64,000 bases of DNA from an uncultured Pseudomonadota bacterium (GTDB lineage Bacteria; Pseudomonadota; Gammaproteobacteria; Steroidobacterales; Steroidobacteraceae), in assembly GCA_903858165.1 (NCBI GenBank), contig CAIOHZ010000011.1, positions 44,122 through 108,121 of the forward strand. The letters are read 5' to 3'. The translations under genes were made by a program, and so were the position numbers. Below are positions 26,562-35,653 of this stretch, one piece after another (within the stretch, counting starts at the first letter, position 1; each line of letters starts with the position of its first letter). A model generated the notes under the pieces. The model did no database searches, had not been told where the DNA came from, and saw only the letters and a program-made list of their open reading frames with translations.

Positions 26562-29500
26562 TTGCCCTCTTTGCCCAGCGAATTTGTGAGTAGCGCCATG
26601 CCTGTGTCCGCCGCCCCCGAGAATACTCCTGCTGACCGTGCCGAGACCGCGCCCCTGCGTTTCGTCAGCGCGGCGTCCCTGTTCGACGGGCACGACGCGG
26701 CTATCAACATCATTCGCCGCTTGCTGCAGCAGCACGGTGCGGAAGTGGTCCACCTCGGGCACAACCGCTCGGTAGCGGAAATCGTTCGCGCGGCCATTCA
26801 GGAAAATGCGGACGGCATCGCTTGCTCGACTTATCAGGGCGGCCATAACGAATATTTCAAGTACATGGTCGACATGCTGCGTGAGCAGGGTGCCGAGCAC
26901 ATCCGCATTGTCGTTGGCGGCGGCGGCACCATTGCGCCCGATGAAATCGCCATGCTGGAAGCGCATGGCGTAGAGAAGATTTACACGCCTGATGACGGCA
27001 TGCGCCTTGGCTTGAACGGCATGATCGAAGACGTGTTCAAGCGTGTTCGTGCCTGGCCGAAGCCTGCTTATGCCGGCGAAGCGCTAAGTGCCACTGACCA
27101 TCGCGCGCTGGGGCGAGCCATCTCGGTGTTGGAAGAGGGGGAAGGCACTGCAGTGGCTGCGCTGCGCGTTGAGGCGGGGCAGACGCTGCGCCATCCGCCG
27201 GTGGTGGGCATTACCGGGACTGGTGGCGCGGGCAAGAGTTCGCTCACCGACGAGCTGCTGAACCGGCTCGTACGTTTCTTCCCGGAGCGCCAGATTGCCG
27301 TCTTGGCGATGGACCCGACCCGGCGTCGTTCGGGCGGTGCCTTGCTCGGCGATCGCATCCGCATGAATGCCCTCACTGCGCCGCAGATTTTCATGCGCTC
27401 GCTGGCGACGCGCCGGCAGCACATGGCCACCAGTGCCGTGCTGAAAGACTGCATCCAGTTGCTGAAGTACGCGGGCTTCGATCTCATCGTCGTGGAGACT
27501 GCTGGCATTGGTCAGAGCGATACCGAGATTGTCGACATGGTCGACCTGTCGATGTACGTGATGACCTCCGAGTTCGGTGCACCCAGCCAACTCGAGAAGA
27601 TCGACATGATTGATTTTGCAGACCTAGTGGTGCTGAACAAGTTCGAGAAGCGCGGTGCCGAAGATGCGCTGCGCGATGTGCGCAAGCAGTGGAAGCGCAA
27701 CCATCCGGACCATTTCGGTTTGCCGGACGAGGAAGTGCCAGTATTCCCTACCATCGCCAGCCAGTTCAACGACGGTGGCGTGAATTGCCTCTTCGCAGCG
27801 CTGATGCAGCGCGTGGATGCGAAGTGGGGCAACCTGCAACCTTGGAAGGTGGCAGGGCTGTCGCCACTGACCGCGCCGAAGCGTGCGGCACTGGTGCCGG
27901 GTGAACGCGTGCGTTACCTCGCTGAGATTGCGCAGGGTGGCCGTCAGGCGCACACCGGCGCCGAGAAAGCTGCGGCTGCCGCTACGCGTGCGCAAGGTGT
28001 GTGGGAAACGCTCGGTACGTTGGGCGATGCCGAGCGCCCTGCGCCGCTGGAGGCATATACCGCTGCGCAGTTGGAGTCGGCTGAAGCTGGTATCGGAATG
28101 CTCCGTCGTGCCTATAACGACGCGCTGGAGGCGATTGGCAGCGAAGGGGTGAAGCTGCTGAAGGGCTGGCCGGAGCGTGCTCGTGGCGCCACCGAGGAGC
28201 AATACACGTACATGGTGCGCGGCAAGGAGGTGCGCGGTGACAACTACACCGGCACGCTTAGCCATAACGTCATTCCCAAACTCGCGGTGCCGAAGTTCCG
28301 TGGCTGGGGCGACCTGCTGAACTTCCTGATGCAGGAGAACCTGCCAGGCGCCTACCCGTATACCGCTGGTGTGTACCCGTACCGGCGCGAAGAAGAAGAC
28401 CCCATCCGCATGTTCGCTGGCGAGGGTATGCCAGAGCGCACCAACCGCCGTTTCCATTTGCTGGCCGCCGGGTCCAAAGCGAAGCGCCTGTCCACGGCTT
28501 TCGACAGCACCACGCTGTATGGTGAAGACCCGGATACGCGCCCAGACATCTACGGGCGCATCGGCAATTCGGGCGTTTCCATTGCCACGCTGGATGACAT
28601 GAAGCGGCTGTATTCAGGCTTCGACCTGTGTTCGCCGTTCACCTCCGTGTCCATGACTATCAACGGCCCGGCGCCGATGATTCTGGCCATGTTCATGAAT
28701 ACCGCCATCGATCAGCGGATCGAGCGGCACCTGCAGGAGACTGGGCAGTGGGCAGCAGCCCAGCAGCGCATTGCGACTTTGCTGGGTGACAAGCGCACCG
28801 TCTACCGCGGCGAGCTTCCGGAAACCAATGATGGTTATGGCCTTGGGTTGCTCGGCGTCACGGGTGACCAGTTGGTCGATGCCGACACGTACGCACGCAT
28901 CAAGGCCGACACGCTGCGGTTGGTGCGCGGCACGGTGCAGGCGGACATCCTGAAGGAAGACCAGGCGCAGAACACCTGCATCTTCTCGACGGAATTCGCG
29001 CTGCGCATGATGGGCGACGTGGCCCAGTACTTCACTAATCATCAAGTGAAGAACTTCTACTCGGTGTCCATCTCCGGTTACCACATCGCCGAAGCCGGTG
29101 CGAACCCTGTGTCGCAGTTGGCGTTCACGTTGGCTAATGGCTTCACCATCGTGGAGTACTACCTGGCGCGTGGCATGCAGGTGGACGACTTCGCGCCGAA
29201 CTTGAGCTTCTTCTTCTCGAACGGCATGGATCCGGAGTATGCGGTCATTGGGCGTGTGGCCCGCCGTATCTGGGCCCGCGCGATGCGCGACCGCTACGGC
29301 GCCGATGCGCGTAGCCAGATGCTGAAGTACCACATCCAAACCAGTGGTCGTTCGTTGCATGCCCGCGAAATCCAGTTCAACGACATCCGCACCACGCTGC
29401 AGGCACTGTATGCGCTGTTCGACAACTGCAACAGCTTGCACACCAACGCCTACGACGAGGCGCTGACCACACCGACTGAAGAAAGCGTGCGCCGCGCAGT

Positions 29501-30026
29501 GGCTATCCAGCTCATCATCAATCGCGAACTGGGGCTGAACAAGAACCAGAATCCATGGCAGGGCTCGTTCGCCATCGAGTACCTCACGGACTTGGTAGAA
29601 GAGGCGGTCTACCGCGAGTTCGAGGCCATCAGCGAACGTGGTGGCGTACTGGGCGCCATGGAAACTATGTATCAGCGTGGCAAGATTCAGGAAGAAAGCC
29701 TGCACTACGAACACCTGAAGCATGACGGCACGCTGCCGCTCATCGGTGTGAATACTTTCCTCGCGCCCGGTAGCGAGGCCCAGAGCGTTACCGCCGACCT
29801 CATCCGTTCCACAGACGAGGAGAAGGATCAGCAGGTGGCGGCTGTGCACGCCTGGCAGGCGCGCAATGCGGACCGTGCGCCGGCGGCGCTCGCGACGCTG
29901 CAGCGAGCGGCGGCGACCGGTGGCAACGTGTTCGAGCAGTTAATGGAGACGATGAAGGTCGCCTCGCTCGGGCAGGTGTCGAACGCCCTCTATGCGGTAG
30001 GTGGCCGTTACCGCCGCAACATGTAA
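26562..30026 (+). CDS. icmF: Fused isobutyryl-CoA mutase IcmF (B12 domain, G-protein chaperone, mutase)
   Basis: 1154 residues. Order: B12-binding domain with FDGHDAA (cobalt-ligand His44), a MeaI-type GTPase with P-loop GITGTGGAGKSS (216-227) and NKFE in the guanine-recognition position, then the large mutase barrel with SVSISGYHIAEAGANP and a GGQYRRNM-like end. IcmF interconverts isobutyryl-CoA and n-butyryl-CoA using adenosylcobalamin. Gln in AQNTCIF replaces the Arg of methylmalonyl-CoA mutase, as expected for IcmF. The start is TTG at 26562 with GAGGA four bases upstream; the ATG at 26598 is an alternative with a weaker site. It links branched-chain amino-acid carbon to beta-oxidation. 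Confidence 0.95.
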   Translation: MPSLPSEFVSSAMPVSAAPENTPADRAETAPLRFVSAASLFDGHDAAINIIRRLLQQHGAEVVHLGHNRSVAEIVRAAIQENADGIACSTYQGGHNEYFKYMVDMLREQGAEHIRIVVGGGGTIAPDEIAMLEAHGVEKIYTPDDGMRLGLNGMIEDVFKRVRAWPKPAYAGEALSATDHRALGRAISVLEEGEGTAVAALRVEAGQTLRHPPVVGITGTGGAGKSSLTDELLNRLVRFFPERQIAVLAMDPTRRRSGGALLGDRIRMNALTAPQIFMRSLATRRQHMATSAVLKDCIQLLKYAGFDLIVVETAGIGQSDTEIVDMVDLSMYVMTSEFGAPSQLEKIDMIDFADLVVLNKFEKRGAEDALRDVRKQWKRNHPDHFGLPDEEVPVFPTIASQFNDGGVNCLFAALMQRVDAKWGNLQPWKVAGLSPLTAPKRAALVPGERVRYLAEIAQGGRQAHTGAEKAAAAATRAQGVWETLGTLGDAERPAPLEAYTAAQLESAEAGIGMLRRAYNDALEAIGSEGVKLLKGWPERARGATEEQYTYMVRGKEVRGDNYTGTLSHNVIPKLAVPKFRGWGDLLNFLMQENLPGAYPYTAGVYPYRREEEDPIRMFAGEGMPERTNRRFHLLAAGSKAKRLSTAFDSTTLYGEDPDTRPDIYGRIGNSGVSIATLDDMKRLYSGFDLCSPFTSVSMTINGPAPMILAMFMNTAIDQRIERHLQETGQWAAAQQRIATLLGDKRTVYRGELPETNDGYGLGLLGVTGDQLVDADTYARIKADTLRLVRGTVQADILKEDQAQNTCIFSTEFALRMMGDVAQYFTNHQVKNFYSVSISGYHIAEAGANPVSQLAFTLANGFTIVEYYLARGMQVDDFAPNLSFFFSNGMDPEYAVIGRVARRIWARAMRDRYGADARSQMLKYHIQTSGRSLHAREIQFNDIRTTLQALYALFDNCNSLHTNAYDEALTTPTEESVRRAVAIQLIINRELGLNKNQNPWQGSFAIEYLTDLVEEAVYREFEAISERGGVLGAMETMYQRGKIQEESLHYEHLKHDGTLPLIGVNTFLAPGSEAQSVTADLIRSTDEEKDQQVAAVHAWQARNADRAPAALATLQRAAATGGNVFEQLMETMKVASLGQVSNALYAVGGRYRRNM

Positions 30027-30095
30027 GCGGCGTTGACCGCTCGAGTTGGGTCGTCGTCTGCGGCCCCCGTCACCAACCCCGGCCCCAGTGAATTC

Positions 30096-30115
30096 CACCA
30101 GCGGCGGCGCTGGTG
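30096..30115. terminator. Hairpin between convergent icmF and plsC
   Basis: CACCAGCG (30096-30103) pairs perfectly with CGCTGGTG (30108-30115) around GCGG. It is followed rightward by CTTATT. It lies in the 102-bp gap between the two gene ends and can serve both directions. Confidence 0.65.
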
Positions 30116-30128
30116 CTTATTCAGTGGT

Positions 30129-30887
30129 TTATTCACCCTTGGTGGCGTCGGGTTCGCCTAAGCGCTCCAGGATGGCCGCGCGGGCCGCTTCGCGCGCGGC
30201 GATGATGGCCGGTTTTTCGTTCGCCGGTGGCGGTAGAGGGGGTAGCAGTTCCACGGTGATACGCGCCGGTGCCGGCAGCCAGGAATTGGCGTCTAGCGCT
30301 TGCCGCGTACCGCGGATAACCGCTGGGACGATGGGTAGACCGGCGCGAGCCGCGGCTAGAAAGGCACCGGATTGAAATTTCTGCAGGCCGGGCGTTGCGA
30401 AGAATGTACCCTCCGGGAATACCCCCAGCGCCTGACCTTCGGCCGCCTTGCCGAGAATGCGTTGGGCGTCGCGACCGCCCCGATGGCGATTCTGGCGTTC
30501 CACGAACTCGCTGCCAATGCGGCGCAGCAGGAACCCAGCCAGCGGCACGCGGGCCATTTCGCCCTTGATTACAAAGGCAAAATGCGCCGGAAGGGCGGCG
30601 TGCATGAGGGGGCCGTCCAGATAGCTGGAGTGGTTTGCTACCACGACGCAGGTGCCGGCGGGGAGGTGGTGCAGGCCCTCCACCTTCACACGCATGCCGG
30701 TGCCTGCAAAAAAGACCCGGGAGAAGAAACGGGTGCAGTGTCGGCGCCAGTGCAGGCGGGGTAGTACGACCACGCCGGCCAGCGCAATCAAGGCCAGAGA
30801 GACGAACCAGAGATTGCTCCAGACGCCATGGGCGGCCCCGACCAGCCTTGCGGTTTGTGATGGAGGTCTCTTAATGTTAACTACCAC
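30129..30887 (-). CDS. plsC: 1-acyl-sn-glycerol-3-phosphate acyltransferase
   Basis: 252 residues. The acyltransferase motif NHSSYLD (His-x4-Asp) and FPEGTFF are present, with a hydrophobic N-terminal segment (SNLWFVSLALIALAGVVVLP) that anchors it in the inner membrane. It makes phosphatidic acid from lysophosphatidic acid. The start is a GTG with no clear ribosome-binding site, and no in-frame ATG is available near it. Divergent from xerD by 36 bp. Confidence 0.87.
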   Translation of the reverse strand: MVVNIKRPPSQTARLVGAAHGVWSNLWFVSLALIALAGVVVLPRLHWRRHCTRFFSRVFFAGTGMRVKVEGLHHLPAGTCVVVANHSSYLDGPLMHAALPAHFAFVIKGEMARVPLAGFLLRRIGSEFVERQNRHRGGRDAQRILGKAAEGQALGVFPEGTFFATPGLQKFQSGAFLAAARAGLPIVPAVIRGTRQALDANSWLPAPARITVELLPPLPPPANEKPAIIAAREAARAAILERLGEPDATKGE

Positions 30888-30923
30888 GGGCGAATGTGAT
30901 TCCGGTCACGTTGTATCGAGCAG

Positions 30924-31931
30924 GTGGGCAACATACTCAGCCACATGAGTTCCGCGGTCAAACTGTCGCTGGCTTCCCGAACCGCCGCTGCGCCTGCAGC
31001 GTCGCGGCGCCGTGTCGCCAAGCCCCCCATAGCTCCCTCGGATGAGGGTGGCCCTGTCATTGCCCGTTTCCTGAACTCCATTTGGATGGAGCGCGGGCTT
31101 TCGGAAAACACCTTGTCCGCGTACAAGGCGGACCTGCTCACGCTGGCTCGCTGGCAGAAGGCGGCAGGGCGCGGCATCGAAACCACGGTGCGTGACGAAC
31201 TTAAAGACTACATCGCGTGGCGGGTAGACCACGGCGCGCAGCCCCGTTCCACGGCTCGCCAGTTATCGAGTTTCCGACGATTCTTCCGGTTTCTGGTGCG
31301 CGAAGGTGCCCTCGCCGAAGACCCAACCCTCCAGATTTCCACCCCGAAAATCGGCCGTTCGTTGCCCAAAACCATGGCGGAGACGCAAGTCGAAGCGCTG
31401 CTTGGAGCACCGGAAACCGCCGAACCCCTTGGCCACCGGGACCGCACCATGCTGGAGGTGCTCTATGCCACCGGTCTGCGTGTTTCCGAACTCGTCAGCC
31501 TCAAACATTCGCAAGTGAATGTGCCGCAGGGCGTCCTGCGTATCGTTGGCAAGGGCAACCGCGAACGACTCATCCCGCTCGGCGACGAAGCGGTGCACTG
31601 GCTGGTGGAGTTCCTGCGGGCACCGCGCGCGGAAATTTTGCTCGATCGCACTACCGATTACCTCTTCCCCACCCGTCGTGGGGACCGCATGACACGTCAG
31701 GCGTTCTGGCACATCATCAAGCGCTATGCGTTGAAGGCCGGCGTGGAAATGGAACTGTCGCCGCATACGCTGCGCCATGCTTTTGCCACTCACTTGCTGA
31801 ATCACGGCGCCGACTTGCGCGTGGTGCAGATGCTGCTGGGCCACAGCGACTTGTCCACCACCCAGATTTATACCCATGTGGCGCGCCGCCGCCTGAAGGA
31901 CGTCCACGGTCAGCATCACCCGCGTGGGTGA
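30924..31931 (+). CDS. xerD: Site-specific tyrosine recombinase XerD
   Basis: 335 residues. The N-terminal SAM-like domain has FLNSIWMERGLSENTLSAYKADL. The catalytic residues are visible in order: Arg in YATGLRVSEL, Lys in VGKGNRERLIPLG, His-x2-Arg in SPHTLRHAFATHLL, His in LLGHSDLSTTQIYTHV, with the nucleophile Tyr in IYTHV. The pattern is that of chromosome-dimer-resolving XerD, which acts at dif with XerC; its setting among housekeeping genes argues against a mobile-element integrase. The start is GTG at 30924 or ATG at 30945. The N-terminus has an extra Ala/Arg-rich stretch of about 35 residues. Confidence 0.92.
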   Translation: MGNILSHMSSAVKLSLASRTAAAPAASRRRVAKPPIAPSDEGGPVIARFLNSIWMERGLSENTLSAYKADLLTLARWQKAAGRGIETTVRDELKDYIAWRVDHGAQPRSTARQLSSFRRFFRFLVREGALAEDPTLQISTPKIGRSLPKTMAETQVEALLGAPETAEPLGHRDRTMLEVLYATGLRVSELVSLKHSQVNVPQGVLRIVGKGNRERLIPLGDEAVHWLVEFLRAPRAEILLDRTTDYLFPTRRGDRMTRQAFWHIIKRYALKAGVEMELSPHTLRHAFATHLLNHGADLRVVQMLLGHSDLSTTQIYTHVARRRLKDVHGQHHPRG

Positions 31932-32013
31932 TTGACGGTTAAACTAGCAGCGCTGGTTCGCCCCGGCCTGGCTTGGTTGTGTGCCTTGCCGGCTCGCTCA
32001 CCGAAGGACTTCC

Positions 32014-32820
32014 ATGCTGTTTTCCAGTCGCTTCCGTACCGTGGCAGCCGTGTCTCTCGCCGCGGTGGCTTTTGCCGCCATGGCGTTCGCTACCGTGGGT
32101 GACGACACCGCAGTCACTGGCGAAGCGGGCGTGCTTGCCGCTTCTGCACCTGCTAAGAGGGTCTCAGCCCCGCCGGCAGCACCCGTTTCCCGTGCCGAAA
32201 TTGCCAAGCGTTTTGGCGCTCAACCTGCGAACGTCCGCGACACGCCAATTCCCGGCCTCTTTGAAGTGAGCGAAGGCACGGAAGTGTTGTATGTGTCTGC
32301 CGACGGCAACTACATGCTCTCGGGAGAGCTGTTCGAACTGGCCAGCCGCAATAACCTGACGGACGTACGCAAGGCAGGGATTCGCAAGAGCCTGCTGGCC
32401 GCTGTGCGCGATGAAGACACCATCCCCTTCCTAGCGCCGAAGCCGAAATATGAACTGTATGTGTTCACGGATGTGGACTGCGGCTATTGCCGGCGGTTGC
32501 ATGGCCACATGGCTGAACTGAATGGCATGGGGATCAGCCTTCGTTATCTGGCCTTCCCGCGGACCGGGCTGGGCACGGAAAGCGCGCGCAAGGTGGAGTC
32601 CGTGTGGTGTTCTACCAACCGGCAGCAGGCGCTGACCAACGCCAAGACGGGCGCGACAGTGGCTGCGGGTACCTGCAAGAACAGCCCGGTGAAGGCGCAG
32701 TACGAACTAGGCGCTGCCGTGGGGCTGGAAGGCACGCCGGCGCTTTACACGAAAGACGGCATGAACATTCGCAATGGTTCGCCGGAAGATATTCTGGCGC
32801 AGTTGCAAAAGGGCGGCTAG
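32014..32820 (+). CDS. dsbC: Thiol:disulfide interchange protein DsbC
   Basis: 268 residues from the ATG at 32014, chosen for GAAGGA upstream and the signal peptide that follows ([17 protein letters not shown]). A DsbC dimerisation domain is followed by a thioredoxin fold with active site Cys156-Gly-Tyr-Cys159 ([11 protein letters not shown]) and a second structural pair, Cys199 and Cys221. DsbC isomerises wrong disulfides in periplasmic proteins. It follows xerD, the same xerD-dsbC order seen in E. coli. Its stop overlaps that of convergent fdxA (CTAG at 32817-32820). Confidence 0.92.
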   Translation: MLFSSRFRTVAAVSLAAVAFAAMAFATVGDDTAVTGEAGVLAASAPAKRVSAPPAAPVSRAEIAKRFGAQPANVRDTPIPGLFEVSEGTEVLYVSADGNYMLSGELFELASRNNLTDVRKAGIRKSLLAAVRDEDTIPFLAPKPKYELYVFTDVDCGYCRRLHGHMAELNGMGISLRYLAFPRTGLGTESARKVESVWCSTNRQQALTNAKTGATVAAGTCKNSPVKAQYELGAAVGLEGTPALYTKDGMNIRNGSPEDILAQLQKGG

Positions 32821-33140
32821 CGCTCCAGCAATTTCAACTTGTTCGGCTTGCCCTTCCACTCATCCGCGTCGGCGGGGGCGGGCTTCTTTTCCGTAATCAC
32901 TGGCCACAGGCGGGCCAGTTCGGCATTCAGTGCCTTCATGTGCGCTTGCCCTGCGGGCAGGTCTTCTTCCGAGACAATGGCTTCGGCCGGGCATTCGGGT
33001 TCGCACAAAGTGCAGTCGATGCACTCGTCCGGGTCGATGGTGAGGAAGTTCGGGCCTTCGTGGAAACAGTCCACAGGGCAGACTTCCACGCAGTCCATGT
33101 ACTTGCACTTGATGCAGTTTTCGGTGACGACGAACGCCAT
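32817..33140 (-). CDS. fdxA: 7Fe ferredoxin FdxA ([3Fe-4S]/[4Fe-4S])
   Basis: 107 residues. Cysteines at 9, 12, 17, 21, 25, 40, 43, 46 and 50 match Azotobacter ferredoxin I, shifted by one: Cys9, 17 and 50 for the 3Fe cluster, Cys21, 40, 43 and 46 for the 4Fe cluster, and Cys12 and Cys25 as non-ligands. The long C-terminal helix region ([20 protein letters not shown]) is also typical. It is a low-potential electron carrier in the cytoplasm; partner unknown. Convergent with dsbC and 63 bp after the Nudix gene. Confidence 0.93.
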   Translation of the reverse strand: MAFVVTENCIKCKYMDCVEVCPVDCFHEGPNFLTIDPDECIDCTLCEPECPAEAIVSEEDLPAGQAHMKALNAELARLWPVITEKKPAPADADEWKGKPNKLKLLER

Positions 33141-33203
33141 CTGGGCAACTCCGGAGATAAGTCTGAGGCGGTGGTGCCCGCAGCGGGCACGCCATCGCGC
33201 TGG

Positions 33204-33764
33204 TTATTTTGCCATAGCCGCAGGCAGGGCCGTGCGGCGGTCGAAGGTGGTGTAGTGGTGGTTTTCCACGCCCGCAGTGCGGTCCTGCAGCCAGTGGCGC
33301 AAGGTGAAGTCCACGCTCGGAAACGCCAGTTGGCCCCAAGGAATATCCGCGGGGGCTACCAGCAGCGTTTGCAGACTTTCGCTGCCCACCCCGAATTCCA
33401 GGTTGGCAAGCGTGGCGCGGAAGTTCACGTGCACTTGGTGGGCGTGCAGCACGTGCACCACACTCAGCAGAGAACCCACCACCACTTCGGCGTTGGCTTC
33501 CTCGCGGCATTCACGGGCTGCGGCTTGTTGTAGCGTTTCGCCGTTTTCCATGAACCCGGCGGGGAAGGTCCAGAAGCCAAGGCGTGGCTCGATGGCCCGC
33601 TTGCAAAGGAGCAAACGGCCCTCGTGCTCCGGCACGCAGCCCAGAATGAGCTTCGGGTTTTCGTAGTGAACGACGCTGCAGACAGTGCAGACGTAGCGCG
33701 GCAATGCGTCCCCGGGTGGGATGCGAACCTCAACCGGCTGCGCGCACTCGCTGCAAAACTTCAA
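33204..33764 (-). CDS. Nudix hydrolase with N-terminal zinc ribbon
   Basis: 186 residues. Zinc-ribbon cysteines are in MKFCSECAQP and YVCTVCS. The Nudix box is GFMENGETLQQAAARECREEANAE. It fits Gx5Ex7REUxEExGU except that Asn replaces the last Gly. The ribbon-plus-Nudix layout is that of NudC-like and related pyrophosphatases, but the NADH-pyrophosphatase SQPWPFP signature is absent, so a general nucleoside-diphosphate-linked hydrolase is the safer call. It starts 22 bp downstream of the tRNA-Leu gene. Confidence 0.85.
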   Translation of the reverse strand: MKFCSECAQPVEVRIPPGDALPRYVCTVCSVVHYENPKLILGCVPEHEGRLLLCKRAIEPRLGFWTFPAGFMENGETLQQAAARECREEANAEVVVGSLLSVVHVLHAHQVHVNFRATLANLEFGVGSESLQTLLVAPADIPWGQLAFPSVDFTLRHWLQDRTAGVENHHYTTFDRRTALPAAMAK

Positions 33765-33786
33765 GGCAGCCTCGAAGGGGAAGGGG

Positions 33787-33873
33787 TGGTGCCGGGAGTG
33801 GGAATCGAACCCACACGCTTTTCACGGCGCCGGATTTTGAGTCCGGTGCGTCTACCAGTTCCGCCATCCCGGC
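33787..33873 (-). tRNA. tRNA-Leu, anticodon CAA
   Basis: 87 nt including an encoded CCA. The acceptor arm pairs GCCGGGA with TCCCGGC, followed by discriminator A. The anticodon arm is CCGGA, loop CTCAAAA, TCCGG, giving anticodon CAA (reads UUG). A long variable arm lies between it and the T-arm GTGGG TTCGATT CCCAC, as in class II tRNAs. Confidence 0.96.
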
Positions 33874-33882
33874 ACGGATGAG

Positions 33883-33911
33883 GGGGCGCATGCTAGCACA
33901 GCACGCGCCCC
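33883..33911 (-). terminator. Strong hairpin after the MFS transporter gene
   Basis: GGGGCGC (33883-33889) pairs with GCGCCCC (33905-33911); inside it TGCT (33891-33894) pairs with AGCA (33900-33903) after one A-C mismatch, with loop AGCAC. It lies 12 bp past the leftward MFS stop and 10 bp before the tRNA 5' end. No T-run. Confidence 0.65.
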
Positions 33912-33923
33912 ATTGCCTGTTTC

Positions 33924-35570
33924 CTAATGAATGCTGCGGTGGCGCGTTTCCGGCAGGAACAGCAGCATGACCACGGCGGCCACCGTGGCGAAGGTGACCG
34001 GGTACCAGAGGCCGAACAGGCTGTCGCCATTGGCCAGCGTTAGCGCATAGGCCGTGGCAGGCAGGAAGCCGCCCACCCAGCCGGTGCCGATGTGGTACGG
34101 CAAGGACAGCGCTGTGTAGCGAATATGTGCCGGGAACAACTCCACCAAGCAGGCCGCCTGCGGGCCGTATAGCGCGGTTGCCGCTACCACCAAAATGAGC
34201 AGCAAGCCGATGGCCCGCGGGAAGTCGATTTTCTGGGGATCGGCGGATTCCGGATAACCGCCGTTGGCAAGCGCCGCCGTCATTCGCGTCTTCACGGCCT
34301 CTGGCGTGGCGTTGGCGTCTATCGCCGTGGCCGTGGTGCCCACCATCACCACGATATCCGTGTTACCCGGCGCGGGGGCGGCCAATTGGTAGGGCACACC
34401 GCGCTTCGCCAGCACTTCGCGTACGCGGTCGCACTGGGTCACGGCTTTGGCCGCGGCCACCGGGTCGAACTGGGTAGTGCAGCGAGCCGCATCGGCTTGC
34501 ACGACGACGGGTTGCGTCGCCACGGCATGCGCCAGCACCGGGTGTGCCGCTTCACGCAGACCGGAGAACACCGGGAAGATAGCTACCGCCGCCAGAACAA
34601 TGCCGAAGAGCATGACTGGCTTGCGTCCGATATGGTCCGACAGCTTGCCGAAAAACACATACAGCGGGATGGACACCGCGAGTGCAATCAGCAGGATGAG
34701 GTCGGTCTCGCGGGGTGGCACCTTCAGGATGCGTTCCAGGAAGGATTGCGAATAGAAAAACGTGGTGAACCAGATGGCACCTTGCGCAATCATCATGGAG
34801 AACAGCGCCAGCACAGCGAGCTTTAAATGACGCCACTGACCGAAGGACTCCCGGACCGGAGAGATGGAGCGCGTGTTGGCCTTGCGCAGGGATTCGAAGA
34901 CCGGGCTTTCGTGGAGTTTCAGACGAATCCACAGGGAAGCCGCCAGCAGGAAGCCGGACAGCAGGAACGGGATGCGCCAACCCCAAGCAGCAAAGGCCTC
35001 TTCCCCGGTGAGCGTACGCACCGCCAGCGTTACCAACATGGCTGCGGCGAGCCCGATGCTGGCCGCGGGGCCGATGAAGCTGGTGAGGTAGCCGCGCTTG
35101 GCATGCCGGGCGTGCTCAGCGATATAGATGGCGGCCCCGCCCCATTCACCGCCCAGCGCCATCCCCTGAAGGATGCGTAAAAACACGAACAGCACGGGTG
35201 CGAGGAGGCCGACGCTCTCGACGGTCGGCAGCAGACCAATCGCTAGCGTGGCGCCACCCATCAGGCTGGTGGTAATCAGGAACGTGGCCTTGCGGCCTAA
35301 GCGGTCGCCCATGCGACCGAAGACGATGGCACCAAGCGGCCGAAACGCAAACCCGGCGGCAAAGCTGAGCAGGGCGAACAGGTAGCCCATGGTGTCGCCA
35401 AGACCGGCGAAAAAGAGCTTGGCGATAAGGCCGGCCAGAGGTACGCCGAGGAAAAAGTCGTACCACTCGAAAGTGGTGCCGGCGGAGGAAGCGGTCACCA
35501 CGAGACGCATGCGCGCTGGCGAGACTTCGTGGGTATTGTCGTTCGTCTTCATGTCCTTCCCCTGCGACAT
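33924..35570 (-). CDS. MFS transporter, metabolite:H+ symporter (MHS) type
   Basis: Up to 548 residues. The N-terminus has TASSAGTTFEWYDFFLG, the MHS family mark, and GRMGDRLGRK and GKLSDHIGRK are the loop 2-3 and 8-9 motifs. Twelve membrane segments fit. An extra hydrophilic block of about 110 residues (340-450) falls between segments 9 and 10, on the periplasmic side, with Cys364 and Cys380. Substrates of this family are organic acids, betaines or osmolytes. The ATG at 35552 is an alternative start: AGGGG lies six bases before it. Divergent from the symporter at 35654. Confidence 0.85.
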   Translation of the reverse strand: MSQGKDMKTNDNTHEVSPARMRLVVTASSAGTTFEWYDFFLGVPLAGLIAKLFFAGLGDTMGYLFALLSFAAGFAFRPLGAIVFGRMGDRLGRKATFLITTSLMGGATLAIGLLPTVESVGLLAPVLFVFLRILQGMALGGEWGGAAIYIAEHARHAKRGYLTSFIGPAASIGLAAAMLVTLAVRTLTGEEAFAAWGWRIPFLLSGFLLAASLWIRLKLHESPVFESLRKANTRSISPVRESFGQWRHLKLAVLALFSMMIAQGAIWFTTFFYSQSFLERILKVPPRETDLILLIALAVSIPLYVFFGKLSDHIGRKPVMLFGIVLAAVAIFPVFSGLREAAHPVLAHAVATQPVVVQADAARCTTQFDPVAAAKAVTQCDRVREVLAKRGVPYQLAAPAPGNTDIVVMVGTTATAIDANATPEAVKTRMTAALANGGYPESADPQKIDFPRAIGLLLILVVAATALYGPQAACLVELFPAHIRYTALSLPYHIGTGWVGGFLPATAYALTLANGDSLFGLWYPVTFATVAAVVMLLFLPETRHRSIH

Positions 35571-35653
35571 AGGCAGTCTAGTTCGGCACGAACTGTCCCT
35601 GTTTTGCCGCGAGTGAGGCTACCATAGCGCCCACTCTTGCGGAGAAACTTGCC

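Noticed and set aside
28614..29849. 411-codon open frame antisense to icmF
   Set aside because: Same reason: antisense shadow with no motif. icmF covers the region with strong homology.
30924..31931. Tyrosine recombinase as an integrase of a mobile island
   Set aside because: All XerD residues present, next to dsbC as in E. coli, no att-like repeats or phage genes around it.
33624..33881. Small + strand open frame reading through the tRNA region
   Set aside because: It overlaps the tRNA-Leu gene on the other strand and matches the well-known spurious frames created by tRNA genes.
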